Shown one piece after another: positions 1 through 9,079 of a stretch of DNA of 64,000 bases. Every line of letters begins with the position of its first letter. Position 1 is the stretch's first letter. A model generated the notes under the pieces. It had not been told where the DNA came from. It saw only the letters and a list, made by a program, of their open reading frames with translations, and did no database searches. The position numbers and the translations under genes were made by a program. The DNA lies in NCBI RefSeq assembly GCF_000526215.1, contig NZ_JAFQ01000004.1, positions 868,001-932,000 of the forward strand. The letters run 5' to 3'. The stretch comes from Nocardia sp. BMG51109 (GTDB lineage Bacteria > Actinomycetota > Actinomycetes > Mycobacteriales > Mycobacteriaceae).

Positions 1-160
1 ACCGCCATCCCGCACACACACCCAGCCGTTGCGCGAGCGCGATACTTCCTGAGTCGTAGGCCGCGCCGAGCAGGGCAAGACGTTCGGCAGCGAGATCCCA
101 TACGTTCGGGAGCGTGTAGTACGGGTCACCCGGCGAGGAAATTGGCGAAGACCAGATCAT
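1..160 (-). CDS. SAM-dependent methyltransferase, N-terminal part (runs off the window)
   Basis: An open frame leaves the left edge. Its translation contains DPYYTLPNVWDLAAERLALL followed by AAYDSGSIALAQRLGV and CAGWR. This is the usual opening of actinobacterial class I methyltransferases, just before the glycine-rich SAM motif. The only in-frame ATG after an upstream stop is at 160, giving about 53 visible residues. I see no good ribosome binding site at this ATG, so the start is uncertain. The substrate cannot be told from this part. Confidence 0.6.
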   Translation of the reverse strand, partial: MIWSSPISSPGDPYYTLPNVWDLAAERLALLGAAYDSGSIALAQRLGVCAGWR

Positions 161-408
161 GCCCAGACGCTAAGCCCGGCGACATGAGCCGAAGGTTGGT
201 TCACCGGACTTCCCCAGGCCAAGTGATCGAATCCACACTGTCAGACCAACTTCGAACTTCGGCCGCGGCACCGCCGCACATGCACGGCAATACAGTGCGT
301 TTCGTCGCCGGGTGCCGTGACCAGACGAAGTCGCCAGACCACTATGAACCGTTTTCGTGTCCACACTGTCCGTGCCACCCGGCACACGAACCTGCGACCA
401 GCAGCCCG

Positions 409-849
409 CTAAGTCCGCGGACGTCCTCGAGTATCCCTCGTAGGTATCCCGCGCTCGCGGAACTTGTTCAACACGGTCATCGCGTCGACACCGAGGTGTC
501 TGCCGACCCGGGCAAGGGACCAGCCCAAACCGTATAGGTGGGCAGCGTCATCGACCTGCTCAGCAGACAAGCCACGACGACGCATCGGCACATCGTGACG
601 ATGGAGAATCTCGCTGACCGTTCGCCGCTCTACGCCGAACCGGGCACCCAGCTGGTACACCGTCTCTCCACGCTGATATCCGGCGATGAGTTCCTGAACC
701 TGATCGGCGCCGAGTTGGCGTGCCCGGCCGAGCCGGGGTCCCTCAGCGGGCGGCGGAACGGGGACACCGGGGCCGGGAAGCTTCCGACGCAACCGTTCCA
801 GCGCTTCTACCTGCATTTTCGTGTTCGAGTAAGCTCCCCCAACGTCCAC
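409..849 (-). CDS. Helix-turn-helix protein, recombinase partner
   Basis: A 146-residue basic protein; ATG at 816 ([12 protein letters not shown]) is an alternative start. It carries two helix-turn-helix units. The first, near residues 52-84, includes [20 protein letters not shown]; the second, near 95-130, includes [20 protein letters not shown]. This resembles the resolvase-type HTH proteins encoded beside large serine recombinases. It follows the broken recombinase on the same strand, so the two were probably one mobile module. It may now be non-functional because its partner is. Confidence 0.5.
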   Translation of the reverse strand: MDVGGAYSNTKMQVEALERLRRKLPGPGVPVPPPAEGPRLGRARQLGADQVQELIAGYQRGETVYQLGARFGVERRTVSEILHRHDVPMRRRGLSAEQVDDAAHLYGLGWSLARVGRHLGVDAMTVLNKFRERGIPTRDTRGRPRT

Positions 850-881
850 TTTGGAGGGCTTACTAGAACACGGCGCTAGGG

Positions 882-1628
882 CTATGCCGTGTAGCAGGAT
901 GTCAACGCCATCGCTTCCGTGTGAAGGGGTGGCGTTGGTGGTTTGCGCGGGCCGGGGTGCCGCAGCTGCGGGGGCGGGGTCAATGTGGTCGGCCTGCCAC
1001 GCGTGCTGGATGGCGTGGAGACGGTGTTCTGTTCCCCGATCACGCTGGCGGCGATGTGCGCGCGGACTTCGGCGATGAACTGTGGGCTGAAGCGGACGGT
1101 GGCGTAGTGGGCTTCGACGGCGTCTTCGACGAGGGCAACGTTGATGTGCGGTGCCTGGCAGGTGCCGTTGTGTTTGTTGCGGCAGAAGAAGTAGGTGTAC
1201 TCAGCGCCTCGGGAGTTGACGGTGTGCTGGACGATCATGCGCTGGGTGGTACCAGCTCGTTTGCAACGCTGGCAGAACAGGGAGCCCTTCAGGTAGTGAT
1301 GGCGCACCCGCCGACGCTCCCGGGCTGTGGCGCGTGAGTTGAGGACGTCTTGGACCTGTTCGAATAGGTCTTCGTCGATAAGGGGTTCGTGGCGGCCCCG
1401 GATCTCGTCCCCGTCGTAGTGCACGTAGCCGAGGTAGTAGCGATCCCGCAGCATTTGCGACAGCTTGTTGATGGACACCTGTTCGGCGGGGTGTTCTGCC
1501 TGCGCGGCACCTCCGCTGCCGGTGCAAGGGCTACGGTTGATCACATGGCATGAGCGGCTCCCCTCGACGCTCAGGCCCCCTTCCGGTGCGACGCCAGCAG
1601 CAGATGCATCGTCCACTGGGTCACCCAC
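882..1628 (-). pseudogene. Large serine recombinase, central/C-terminal remnant
   Basis: The stretch at about 1040-1480 encodes a recognisable recombinase domain (RDRYYLGYVHYDG, EIRGRHEPLIDEDLFEQVQ) and a zinc-ribbon-like part ([32 protein letters not shown]). The N-terminal catalytic domain with its active-site serine is absent upstream. After residue 196 the frame turns into low-quality proline-rich sequence, which suggests a frameshift or truncation. It is therefore a dead fragment of a phage or ICE integrase. No attachment sites could be identified. Confidence 0.7.
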
Positions 1629-1996
1629 TCCGCAGGGTTGTCGGGATCAAGCCCAGCAGACAGCAGCGCCTCGCGGTCGATGGATTCCGTGTCCCTATTC
1701 GACGCAGCTTCCCTGGGGATCCCGGAGATTTGATGCCCGGATCTGAGAACATTGTTGCAGCTCAGCAGCTTTCGTGAAGACGCTAGCAGCTCACCACATG
1801 TGTGGTGGAAGAACCGGCGTCGGTCGCGGCGATGGTGCATCGTTGCCGGATGCCGACAGCGTCCTTGATGGCCCGGACTCCGGCAGGTGTCATGCCTGTC
1901 GCTGGCGTACGTCTGCTTCGCCTGGAACGGTATGTGGTGTACTCACCCACTTGCCGCGGCTATCGCGAACGTGTGAGGCGGTCAGGCCGGACGATT
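1629..1996. other. Intergenic stretch, no convincing gene
   Basis: Between the recombinase remnant and the hydrolase stop. A short minus-strand open stretch at 1571-1685 ends in AGLDPDNPAEWVTQW and reads like protein. It has no credible start and was not recognised. Nothing else was seen. Confidence 0.4.
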
Positions 1997-2878
1997 TCAT
2001 GACCGGACAGGATCGTGGCTGTCGGTGAACGTCAGGAAGCGCGGAATCACCTGGTCCGGATTAGCCCACAACAGATCGTGTCCAATGCCCGGATAGGTCT
2101 CGACCTCGACTGCCGGGATGTTGTCGCAGGCACGAGTGGCCCCGCGCACCGGATCGCTGACAACGGTCTCGGCGCCGAAGAGTATCAGGCTCGGCGCGGC
2201 GATAGCGGCTAGCTGCTCGTCGGTGAACGGCCGATCCCAGGGGACCCCCGACCGGAACTTCGCTACCGCCATGACTACTGCGAGTTCTTCGTCGGTGAAC
2301 TCGAATCCTGGCATCAGCCACTTGTTGAGTTTTCGCATACGTTCGGGGGTCGGCCGTATGCCGGCTTTGAGGAATTTGAGCAGCAGTCCCCAGCTCGGCC
2401 TGGCGAAGGTGGCTCCGCTGGGTTCGAACATGGTGAGGCTGGCCAGGCGTTCGGAGTGGTGGACCGCGACTACGCCGGCCAGCCAGGCCCCGTAGGAATT
2501 CCCAGCGAGGTGCACTCGACCCTCACCGAGACCGTCGAGCACCGCCACCATCCACGTCGCTATGTCCTGCACATCGCGCAGCGGCGCGGTCTGCTCACAC
2601 CGCCCGGCCCACCCGATGACATCCGGCGTATACACCACACGATCGCGCGACAGATCTCCGATGAACCGGTGCCACACCATGCCGTTGCCCCCGATGCCCG
2701 GCAGCAGCACGATGGGTGCACCCTCGCCGGCTCCGGATCTGCGTACTCGTGTTGTCCCGAACGGTGTTTCGACATCGATATCGACCGAGGGCACCGGCCA
2801 TTGCGCTGCCACGGTGTCGTAAGCGCTCGAGAAAGCCGCCCTTGCCTCGGCATTGGTGAATCGCCCGATCTTCGGCAC
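1997..2878 (-). CDS. Alpha/beta hydrolase
   Basis: A 293-residue alpha/beta-hydrolase-fold enzyme. The GTG at 2878 was chosen because AGGGGAGGG lies just upstream; an in-frame ATG at 2920 would add 14 poor residues and run into operator-like sequence. The oxyanion region is LLPGIGGNG. The nucleophile elbow is GNSYG (Ser about 128), with a probable Asp about 242 (ETVVSD) and His about 267 (GIGHDLLW). It is divergent from a TetR regulator that probably represses it. The substrate is unknown; a small ester, lactone or C-C hydrolysis is typical. Confidence 0.85.
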   Translation of the reverse strand: MPKIGRFTNAEARAAFSSAYDTVAAQWPVPSVDIDVETPFGTTRVRRSGAGEGAPIVLLPGIGGNGMVWHRFIGDLSRDRVVYTPDVIGWAGRCEQTAPLRDVQDIATWMVAVLDGLGEGRVHLAGNSYGAWLAGVVAVHHSERLASLTMFEPSGATFARPSWGLLLKFLKAGIRPTPERMRKLNKWLMPGFEFTDEELAVVMAVAKFRSGVPWDRPFTDEQLAAIAAPSLILFGAETVVSDPVRGATRACDNIPAVEVETYPGIGHDLLWANPDQVIPRFLTFTDSHDPVRS

Positions 2879-2903
2879 GAGCCCTCCCCTTTCATCATCG
2901 TTA

Positions 2904-2964
2904 CGGTATGCCCGTATCACTTAATATGGTACGAACCTACCATGGGATAAGGTATGCGCATACC
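2904..2964. promoter_or_regulatory. Divergent promoter with TetR-type palindromes
   Basis: Three symmetric elements lie between the hydrolase and TetR genes. They are an imperfect GGTATGCCCGTATC at 2905-2918, an inverted repeat ATGGTA/TACCAT at 2926-2943, and a perfect 14-bp palindrome GGTATGCGCATACC at 2951-2964. The last shares GGTATGC with the first, so both are likely sites for the adjacent TetR protein. The distal palindrome covers the ATG at 2954, which argues for a downstream tetR start. Confidence 0.55.
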
Positions 2965-3010
2965 ATCTAGACCCGAAGTTCTGCGACGAGGAAGGGCGGC
3001 AGCAGGTCTC

Positions 3011-3637
3011 GTGCCACGATTGGTCGACCACGAGGTTCGGCGGCGTCACATCATCGATGCCATCAGGCGAGTCATCGTCGCCGGTGGCCTGGAAGCGGTG
3101 ACCTTTCAAACCGTCGCCGCCGAGGCCGGTGTCTCGGTTCGGCTGGTGCAGTACTACTTCGGCACCAAGAAGGAATTCCTCTTGGCGACACACCGGTCGG
3201 TCATGGAAGACGCGGGCGCTCGGTTCACGCACCGGTGGAACACCCTCGGCGCGGACGCCGCGCCCCGCGAAGCCCTCCGGGCGGTGCTGACCGAACTACT
3301 GCCGCTCGACGATCAACGCCGAGAGGAAGCTCTCGTGCTCGGCGCCTTCGGCTGGGCAGCCATCACCGGCCAAGGCATCACTGCGGAGGAAACCTTCGCC
3401 GCACCAAGAGCTTTGGTCATGATCGTTGCCGATCAACTCCGTCGAGCACAGCACGCCGACAACGCGAGCCCGAGCAACCCCGAACTGGATGCCGAGCTCG
3501 TCACGATGGCCATCGGTGGACTCGCCCAAGGCATGCTCCAGGGGTACGGCACGGCGGAGTCTGCACTCGAACTCGTAGACCATCTCCTCGATCGCATGCT
3601 CGGGGAGAGATCGAGAAACGATCAACTCCAGCGGTAG
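3011..3637 (+). CDS. TetR family transcriptional regulator
   Basis: The DNA-binding domain spans about residues 5-55 (FQTVAAEAGVSVRLVQYYFG), followed by an all-helical C-terminal ligand domain. The start is set at GTG 3011 (208 residues). The resulting VPRLVDHEVRRRHIIDAI opening is typical of the family, and the longer ATG at 2954 falls inside a perfect palindrome. It is divergent from the alpha/beta hydrolase and is likely its repressor and its own. A similar TetR/hydrolase pair occurs near 17.5 kb. Confidence 0.85.
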   Translation: MPRLVDHEVRRRHIIDAIRRVIVAGGLEAVTFQTVAAEAGVSVRLVQYYFGTKKEFLLATHRSVMEDAGARFTHRWNTLGADAAPREALRAVLTELLPLDDQRREEALVLGAFGWAAITGQGITAEETFAAPRALVMIVADQLRRAQHADNASPSNPELDAELVTMAIGGLAQGMLQGYGTAESALELVDHLLDRMLGERSRNDQLQR

Positions 3638-3780
3638 GCCACCACACCACCTGCGGCCACGGCCAGCAGGAGGACCGCTCATCGCGAGCGTTGCCGGACA
3701 TGCCCGATACCGCTGCCATGATCGATCAGCGCAGCAGAGCTGGAACACGTTCTCTCATCAGATCGCCCGGACGTCTGGGC

Positions 3781-4302
3781 TCAGTGTCGTTTATTCACGT
3801 TGGTGAACAGCTCTCGGTTCGCGGCGCGGGCCGCGTCGAGCTCCTGGTCGCGTTCCTCCAGTTCTGCCTTCAGCGTGACGATCTGCTGTTCCAGGGTGAT
3901 GATCTGTCGCCGCAACCGGTCGACGTCGACCGGGGGACCGAGCCCGGACTCGCGCCATGCTTGCTCACCGAGCAGTTCGGACAGCTTCTTCTCCAGCTGC
4001 ATGTTGTGCCCAGCCAAGCGGGCGACGCGTGCTTGGGCGTTGGCGAGGTCGGCCCTCAGTGACGCCGTTGTCACCGCGGCCTCGCCGGCCGTGGTGGGCA
4101 GCGGCGTGGATTGGGCGGTGTGGACCTGCGCGAGCAGGTCCGGGTGTCGGTAGAGAAATGTGCGGTCGACACCTGCGGCACGGGCAATCGCGGAAACGCT
4201 GAGTTCGGTGCCGTCCGTGCGGGCGGCGTCGAGCGCCTTGACGACTCGTTGCCGTCGTCGGGCCGAATCGGCTTGACGGCCTCGGATCATGGTGTTGGGC
4301 AT
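3781..4302 (-). CDS. tnpC: Transposon protein TnpC-like (DUF6262 type)
   Basis: A 173-residue protein beginning MPNTMIRGRQADSARRRQ. The N-terminal helix-turn-helix region reads SVSAIARAAGVDRTFLYRHPDL, and a long heptad-rich coiled coil near 85-165 contains LRRQIITLEQQIVTLKAELE. This is the usual third gene of Tn554-like elements, where it affects orientation or frequency of transposition. It starts 2 bp after the remnant tnpB stop, as in intact elements. The gene looks whole, but no complete integrase accompanies it here. Confidence 0.7.
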   Translation of the reverse strand: MPNTMIRGRQADSARRRQRVVKALDAARTDGTELSVSAIARAAGVDRTFLYRHPDLLAQVHTAQSTPLPTTAGEAAVTTASLRADLANAQARVARLAGHNMQLEKKLSELLGEQAWRESGLGPPVDVDRLRRQIITLEQQIVTLKAELEERDQELDAARAANRELFTNVNKRH

Positions 4303-4304
4303 GC

Positions 4305-5020
4305 TCAGGCGCTCCTGTCCGGCCGGATGTCGGGCAGTGGCTGTCGGACGCTCGGCAGGCCGAGTCCAACGACGCTGTTGCGGGCGCGGCGCACGACCCC
4401 GACAGCTTCGTTGATTTGTGCCCGGTCCTCGTCGGAGAGCTCGTCGACGTCGGCTTTGATGCGCGAGATCAGGCGCCGGATGCGGGTGATCTCCTCGTCC
4501 GAGGGCATTGCTTTGGTCTTGGCCAGTCGTCGGTCGCGCTGAACGCGCTGCGCAGCCGTTCCCGGCTGCGCAGCAGATCCGCCAGGTATGCCTCCAGGTC
4601 GGGCAGGTAGGAGACGTCTGTGGAGAAGTGCGCACAGCCGACGCAACGGAACCGGACCGGGCAGTCGTCGCCACCGGCGGCGTCGAGGCTGATCACGCCG
4701 TCGGTTTGAAGAAACGTCAACCGGTTCAGGAAGGCGAGCATGTCGTTGCGGGACAACAGTTTCAGGTCGTTCCCGTGATCGTGTGGCCGCTGCAGGCGCA
4801 GGCTCTCCGACAGCAACGCCAGAAACCCGATCCGGACAGCGCATTGGGAGCCAGTCGCGTTGCCTCGATGGGTCGGGAGCCAGTCGTAGGCCCAGACCTT
4901 GGCCGATTCGCGCAGCCACAGTTGCGACAAGGCCGTGAACCGCAGCGGCCCGTGGTGCTCGAACACGGCCGTATCCCACTCGTCCTTGACGCGCTCGGTT
5001 TCCGGCGACAGGGTCGCCCG
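4305..5020 (-). pseudogene. tnpB: Tn554-like site-specific integrase (TnpB) remnant
   Basis: Two overlapping frames together give the C-terminal part of a transposon integrase. About 5011-4523 encodes LSPETERVKDEWDTAVF, LSQLWLRESAKVWAYDWLP and a short RCVGCAHF motif. After a frameshift near 4520 the sequence continues with MPSDEEITRIRRLISRIKAD to the stop at 4305. The catalytic tyrosine-recombinase core upstream is missing, and 5021-5200 is not recognisable. The element is dead at this end, and no terminal repeats were identified. Confidence 0.6.
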
Positions 5021-5201
5021 CTCGACGGCGATCGAGCCGCATCCACTCGATGCACCCCCACAAACGTTAGACCCGTAGATCAACGACTGAAGTGCAGTTA
5101 ACAGGACGACCGGCACGTGGCTCGGGCTGGTGGAGATGGTGCTGTGGACAGGCCAGGGCCAGGGGCAGATGCCGGTGATGCAGCTGTGCCCGGCCACAGC
5201 G

Positions 5202-5444
5202 TTATCGCCGCGCCAGTACGATCGTTGACCTCTCGGCCGACGGCACCCGAGCCAGCCACCCCTGCTTTCGTGCGGGCGGCCGGCTCGGCTCGCGGCCGGG
5301 CGAGGCGAAGAACGCGACCACTCCTTCGAGCCGCTCGTACCGGGTCCGCATCTGCGATTCGCGTTCCAGCCAGTCGAGGACGTCCCGGCAGCATCGGAGC
5401 TCGGTCTGCCAGCCTCTCCACCAGCGGCGAATCTTCTCGATCAC
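5202..5444 (-). CDS. Small hypothetical protein
   Basis: An 80-residue open frame from GTG 5444, with GGAGA just upstream. It begins MIEKIRRWWRGWQTELRCC and continues with an amphipathic charged helix (DWLERESQMRTRYERLE). No family was recognised. It lies between transposon debris and the P450 genes on the opposite strand. It may be a relic or a chance frame. Confidence 0.3.
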   Translation of the reverse strand: MIEKIRRWWRGWQTELRCCRDVLDWLERESQMRTRYERLEGVVAFFASPGREPSRPPARKQGWLARVPSAERSTIVLARR

Positions 5445-5532
5445 CGTTCTCCGATGGTCAGCGGCCCCAGCCCCTTCCGGATCCGGTACGGCAGTCGCGT
5501 CAGGATCGTCGACGCTCCAGCTCTGCGCGGAC

Positions 5533-5596
5533 CGTGCAGAAATTCGGCGCACCCGTGCAGATATTCGGCACCTACGGGCGGAAAATCGGCCGATTT
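5533..5596. promoter_or_regulatory. Direct repeats and palindrome upstream of the P450 genes
   Basis: Two near-identical copies of CGTGCAGAWATTCGGC start at 5533 and 5554, a 21-bp period (two helical turns). A perfect 14-bp palindrome AAATCGGCCGATTT follows at 5583-5596. They lie 84-147 bp before the first P450 start and could be activator and repressor sites. No regulator gene is adjacent, so the partner is unknown. Confidence 0.4.
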
Positions 5597-5679
5597 CGCG
5601 CCTACGGTTTTTCTTATGCCACAGGAAGGTGGCTTAGACGAAACGTATCCGCTGGTCAGGATTGCCCCGAAGGAACCCG

Positions 5680-6933
5680 ATGGACAGCACAGTCATCTCG
5701 AGCTCGGCGCCGGACGTCACAGCCGACGGTCCCGTCATCGCTCTGTACACCCCGGAATTCGTGGCCGAACCCCCTTACGGCGACATGCGCCGGACCTTTG
5801 GCTCGCTGGCGCCGGTAGAACTGTCGCCAGGCGTGCGAGCGACCCTGGTGCTCGACTATCCGCTGGCAGTGAAGATCCTGCACGACGAGGACCATTTCCC
5901 GGCGGATCCGGGTGTCTGGCAGCGCGGCGTGCCCGCCGACTGTCCGCTCATGCCCATGCTGGGTGGGCGGCCCAATGTCATTCACACCGCCGGTCACCAG
6001 CGTCAGCGGTACCGGGCGCCGATCGCGGAGTCTCTCAACAACCCTCGTCTGCTGCATCGCGTGCACAAGAACGTCGAGACCGTCGCGGTGCCGCTGATCG
6101 ACATGTTCTCCGAAACCGGCCGCGCCGAACTGGTCAGCCAGTATGCGCAACCGATCATGTTCGGCGCACTCAACCAGGCGCTCGGCTGCCCCCAGGAGAT
6201 CGGCGAGCGCGCCGCAGCAGGGGCAGCGGCCATCCTCGACAGCAGCGGCGACGACGCGGCGCAGGGCAACGAGACCCTGGAACAGGCTTTGAGCGAACTC
6301 ATCGAGCGCAAACGCGCCGAACCCGGCGATGACATCACCAGCGCGATCATGGCCCACGCGGAGAAACTGAACAACGCCGAGGTGCTGCACCAGCTGGTGC
6401 TGCTGTACTGCGCCGGGATCGACCCCTCGCAGCATTGGATGACCGCCGCATGGCGCAAGATGATGACCGACTCACGCTTCGGCGGCGACCTGATCAGCGG
6501 CGCGCAGTCTACTCGGGACGCGCTCGATGAAGTGCTGTTCACCGACCCGCCGATGTCGAACTACTGCGTCACCTATCCACGGCAGCCGATGCTCATCGAC
6601 GGTGTCTGGCTGCCCGCCCATCAGCCGGTCGTGATCAGCCTGGCCGCCTGCAACGCCTCCCCGGACGTCACCGGCAACGACCTCGCCGGCCTCGTCGGTA
6701 ACCGCTCGCATCTCGCGTGGGGTGCCGGGCCGCACGCCTGCCCCGCACGGCAGCTGGCCTACCTGATCGTGCAGGACGCCACCGATCAGTTGCTGGACGT
6801 GCTGCCGGAGATAGCTCTCGCCGTTCCCGAAACGCAGCTGACGTACCGGCCGGGGCCGTTCCACCGGGCGCTGGCCGCACTGCCGGTCACCTTCCCGCCC
6901 ACGCCTCGATCCGTTCGCAGGTCACCCCAGTAG
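5680..6933 (+). CDS. Cytochrome P450, CYP157-like, without ExxR motif
   Basis: A 417-residue P450. The ATG at 5680 is preceded by AAGGAACCCG. The heme ligand loop is WGAGPHACPARQ (Cys354). Two hallmark motifs deviate. The I-helix near 244 reads CAGIDPSQ instead of AGxET or AGxDT. The K-helix near 280 reads DEVLFTDPP, so the ExxR arginine is replaced. Loss of ExxR is known in the CYP157 family of Streptomyces, which typically sits next to CYP154, as here. The missing acid-Thr pair raises doubt about ordinary monooxygenase chemistry. It lies 24 bp before the second P450, probably in one operon. Confidence 0.85.
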   Translation: MDSTVISSSAPDVTADGPVIALYTPEFVAEPPYGDMRRTFGSLAPVELSPGVRATLVLDYPLAVKILHDEDHFPADPGVWQRGVPADCPLMPMLGGRPNVIHTAGHQRQRYRAPIAESLNNPRLLHRVHKNVETVAVPLIDMFSETGRAELVSQYAQPIMFGALNQALGCPQEIGERAAAGAAAILDSSGDDAAQGNETLEQALSELIERKRAEPGDDITSAIMAHAEKLNNAEVLHQLVLLYCAGIDPSQHWMTAAWRKMMTDSRFGGDLISGAQSTRDALDEVLFTDPPMSNYCVTYPRQPMLIDGVWLPAHQPVVISLAACNASPDVTGNDLAGLVGNRSHLAWGAGPHACPARQLAYLIVQDATDQLLDVLPEIALAVPETQLTYRPGPFHRALAALPVTFPPTPRSVRRSPQ

Positions 6934-6957
6934 CCCGGCTCAGATTGGAGATCCCCG

Positions 6958-8172
6958 ATGTCCCCCATCGTCATCGATCCCGAAGGCTCGGACATTCCCG
7001 GCGAGAGTGCTCGCCTGCGGGAGCAGGGGCCGGTCAGCGAGATCATATTGCCCGGCGGGGTGCCAGGATTTGCGGTCGTCGGTCTGCCCGAACTCAAGAC
7101 GATTCTCGCCGGCAAGGACGTGTCGAAAGACCCCCGAGACTGGTCGGCATACCGGCGCGGCGAGATCAGCGAGGATTCTCCCCTCTACCGCTGGGTCGGT
7201 ACTCGCAGCATGTTCACCACCTACGGCGACGACCACAGTCGGCTGCGCGAACCGGTGGCCAAGGTGTTCACCCGCAGGCGCACCGACGCGATGGGCGCCG
7301 ACATCCACGCGATCGCCGAGGATCTGGTGACCAGCCTGGATGCCACACCGACGGGCTCGTCCGTGGACCTTCGTGAGCAGTACGCCTATCCGCTCCCCTT
7401 GCGAGTACTCAACGAACTGCTCGGAGTATCCGAGTATCTGGCTGGGCCACTACGAAAGTGCGTCGATGGCATCTTCGACTTCGTCGCCAGCCCCGAGAAA
7501 ATGATCGCCAACCAGGTGGAGATGTTCGGACTCCTGCAAGACCTCGTCGACTACCGCCGGGACGAACCCGGCGACGACATGACCAGCACGCTCATCTCCC
7601 ACGTCGACGATCCCACAAACCAATTCACCGCTGAAGACCTCGTCGGCACGCTCTACCTGACGGTCAACGCCGGGCACGAGACGACGGTGAACCTGATTGA
7701 TCAGGCGATCACTGCCCTGCTTACCCACCCGCAACACCTGGCTGCCGTCCTCGACGGCAGGCTGAGCTGGACGGATGTCATCGAGGAGGCACTGCGGTAC
7801 GCGGCGCCGATCGCGTACATGCCACTGCGTTACGCCCGAAAGGACCTCGTCCTCGGCGGCGAGACGATCCCCCGCGGCAGCGCCATCCTGGTTTCCTACG
7901 CCGGCGCCGGCCGCGACGCCCGCGTCTACGGCGACACCGCGGATACGTTCGACCCCACACGGGCGAACAAGGACCACATCTCATTCGGGCACGGCGCCCA
8001 CCGCTGCGTGGGCGCACCGCTGGCACGAATGGAGGCACAGGTCGCGCTCCCCATGCTCTTCCGGCAATTCCCGCACATGAAACTAGCCGTCGATCCACAC
8101 GAAATCGGTGGCGGAAGCAATTTCGTCAGCAATGGACATCGCCGACTACCTGCTTATCTGCACAGCAAATGA
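6958..8172 (+). CDS. Cytochrome P450, CYP154-like
   Basis: A 404-residue P450 with all standard motifs: I-helix NAGHETT (about 237-243), ExxR as EEALR (about 276-280) and heme loop FGHGAHRCVG (Cys350). The opening (LREQGPV, LPGGVPGFAVVG, KDPRDWSAYRRGEI) is characteristic of CYP154. A good RBS (TTGGAG) precedes the ATG. In Streptomyces the CYP157/CYP154 pair belongs to conservons encoding a sensor kinase, roadblock protein, DUF742 protein and small GTPase. None is seen here; upstream is transposon debris. The electron donor must be encoded elsewhere. Confidence 0.92.
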   Translation: MSPIVIDPEGSDIPGESARLREQGPVSEIILPGGVPGFAVVGLPELKTILAGKDVSKDPRDWSAYRRGEISEDSPLYRWVGTRSMFTTYGDDHSRLREPVAKVFTRRRTDAMGADIHAIAEDLVTSLDATPTGSSVDLREQYAYPLPLRVLNELLGVSEYLAGPLRKCVDGIFDFVASPEKMIANQVEMFGLLQDLVDYRRDEPGDDMTSTLISHVDDPTNQFTAEDLVGTLYLTVNAGHETTVNLIDQAITALLTHPQHLAAVLDGRLSWTDVIEEALRYAAPIAYMPLRYARKDLVLGGETIPRGSAILVSYAGAGRDARVYGDTADTFDPTRANKDHISFGHGAHRCVGAPLARMEAQVALPMLFRQFPHMKLAVDPHEIGGGSNFVSNGHRRLPAYLHSK

Positions 8173-8535
8173 ACAGTGACAAACACGTACCGTGTGCGGC
8201 ACCGAGCCGCCCACGGTCCCGATCTCGGCCCCGAGCAAACACATTGCACGAGATACACGACGATGATGCATCGCATTTCTCCGAAACCCGGCAGCAACGG
8301 CTGGGCGCACACCGTGCACGACCACCACCCTCAGCACACAGCCCAGCCCCCAGGCTTCCACCACGCACACAGTCACCGGCAGGTCGGAGGGGAGCTGCCG
8401 GTGACTGCGTGCAGCGTACTCAAACCAGTGCGCGAGCTGTACCACGTCATCGTGCCGATCGACGCCGACATCTCCCGGTGCCCCGACACCGCCGTGTCTA
8501 CGAGCCGGCACCCCACCTGCATGGAGGTAGTTGCC
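8173..8535. other. Intergenic region after the P450 pair
   Basis: The + frame is open but its translation is His-rich and unlike a protein. The only clear element is the hairpin at 8370-8407. It probably carries the 3' end of the P450 transcript and the leader of the next gene. Confidence 0.5.
8370..8407 (+). terminator. Perfect 13-bp hairpin
   Basis: CAGTCACCGGCAG at 8370-8382 is the exact reverse complement of 8395-8407, with a 12-nt loop. No T-tract follows, as is common in high-GC actinobacteria. It lies 198 bp past the P450 stop and 129 bp before the next gene. It could be a terminator or a leader structure; the loop contains GGAGGGGAG, a ribosome-binding-like purine run. Confidence 0.5.
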
Positions 8536-9072
8536 ATGGCCACGGTGACGACGACAGCCGCCCGGACGTCGCGGCCCGTCAATGCGCCGGTCGCGCAAGA
8601 TCTGCTGCCGTCTCCGGAAGCAGTACTGGAGGCGGTGCGGGGCACGGGCGACATGTCACCGGTGACCGATGCCATACAACGGATGGGCATCCTGTACCGG
8701 GAGCTGCTCATCGAACTCGATTCGGCTCCCCGTGCGGGCGAGGCGATCCGAGCCCGGATCGGAGCCGTTGCGGGCGAGATCGACAGCTGGGTTTCCGGCC
8801 AACTCCCTCGCCCGCACCCTGCGGCGTTCCGGCTCACCGACACCGTCGGCGGAGTCATCAGCCGTCTCGTGGAGGCATGGGAGGCGGCGTGGTGGGCCCT
8901 CCATCACTGCGACCACCCGACTGCGGACCCCCGCGTACACCGCACCTGGGACCACCTGGCGGAGATGCGGGAAGGCTACGACCAGTTCATAACCCGCGTC
9001 CTCGCCGGAGATGTCGAGCTGCCCAAAGCATGGCCGGGCATCGAGGCCATCGAAGGGGACCTGGAACGGTGA
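8536..9072 (+). CDS. DUF4254-like protein
   Basis: A 178-residue helical protein. The ATG at 8536 follows GGAGG with an 8-nt spacer; the frame is open further upstream but looks non-coding. Recognisable parts are LPSPEAVLEAVRG, ARIGAVAGEIDSWVSGQLPR, FRLTDTVGGVISRLVEAWEA and WDHLAEMREGYDQFI. Their order fits actinobacterial DUF4254 proteins, whose function is unknown. It may share a transcript with the P450 genes, although a strong hairpin lies between. The family call is moderate; that it is a real gene is likely. Confidence 0.55.
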   Translation: MATVTTTAARTSRPVNAPVAQDLLPSPEAVLEAVRGTGDMSPVTDAIQRMGILYRELLIELDSAPRAGEAIRARIGAVAGEIDSWVSGQLPRPHPAAFRLTDTVGGVISRLVEAWEAAWWALHHCDHPTADPRVHRTWDHLAEMREGYDQFITRVLAGDVELPKAWPGIEAIEGDLER

Positions 9073-9079
9073 CTTTCAC

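Noticed and set aside
8176..8535. N-terminal extension of the DUF4254-like gene
   Set aside because: The extension is His/Pro-rich, has no RBS and contains a strong hairpin. ATG 8536 has a good RBS.
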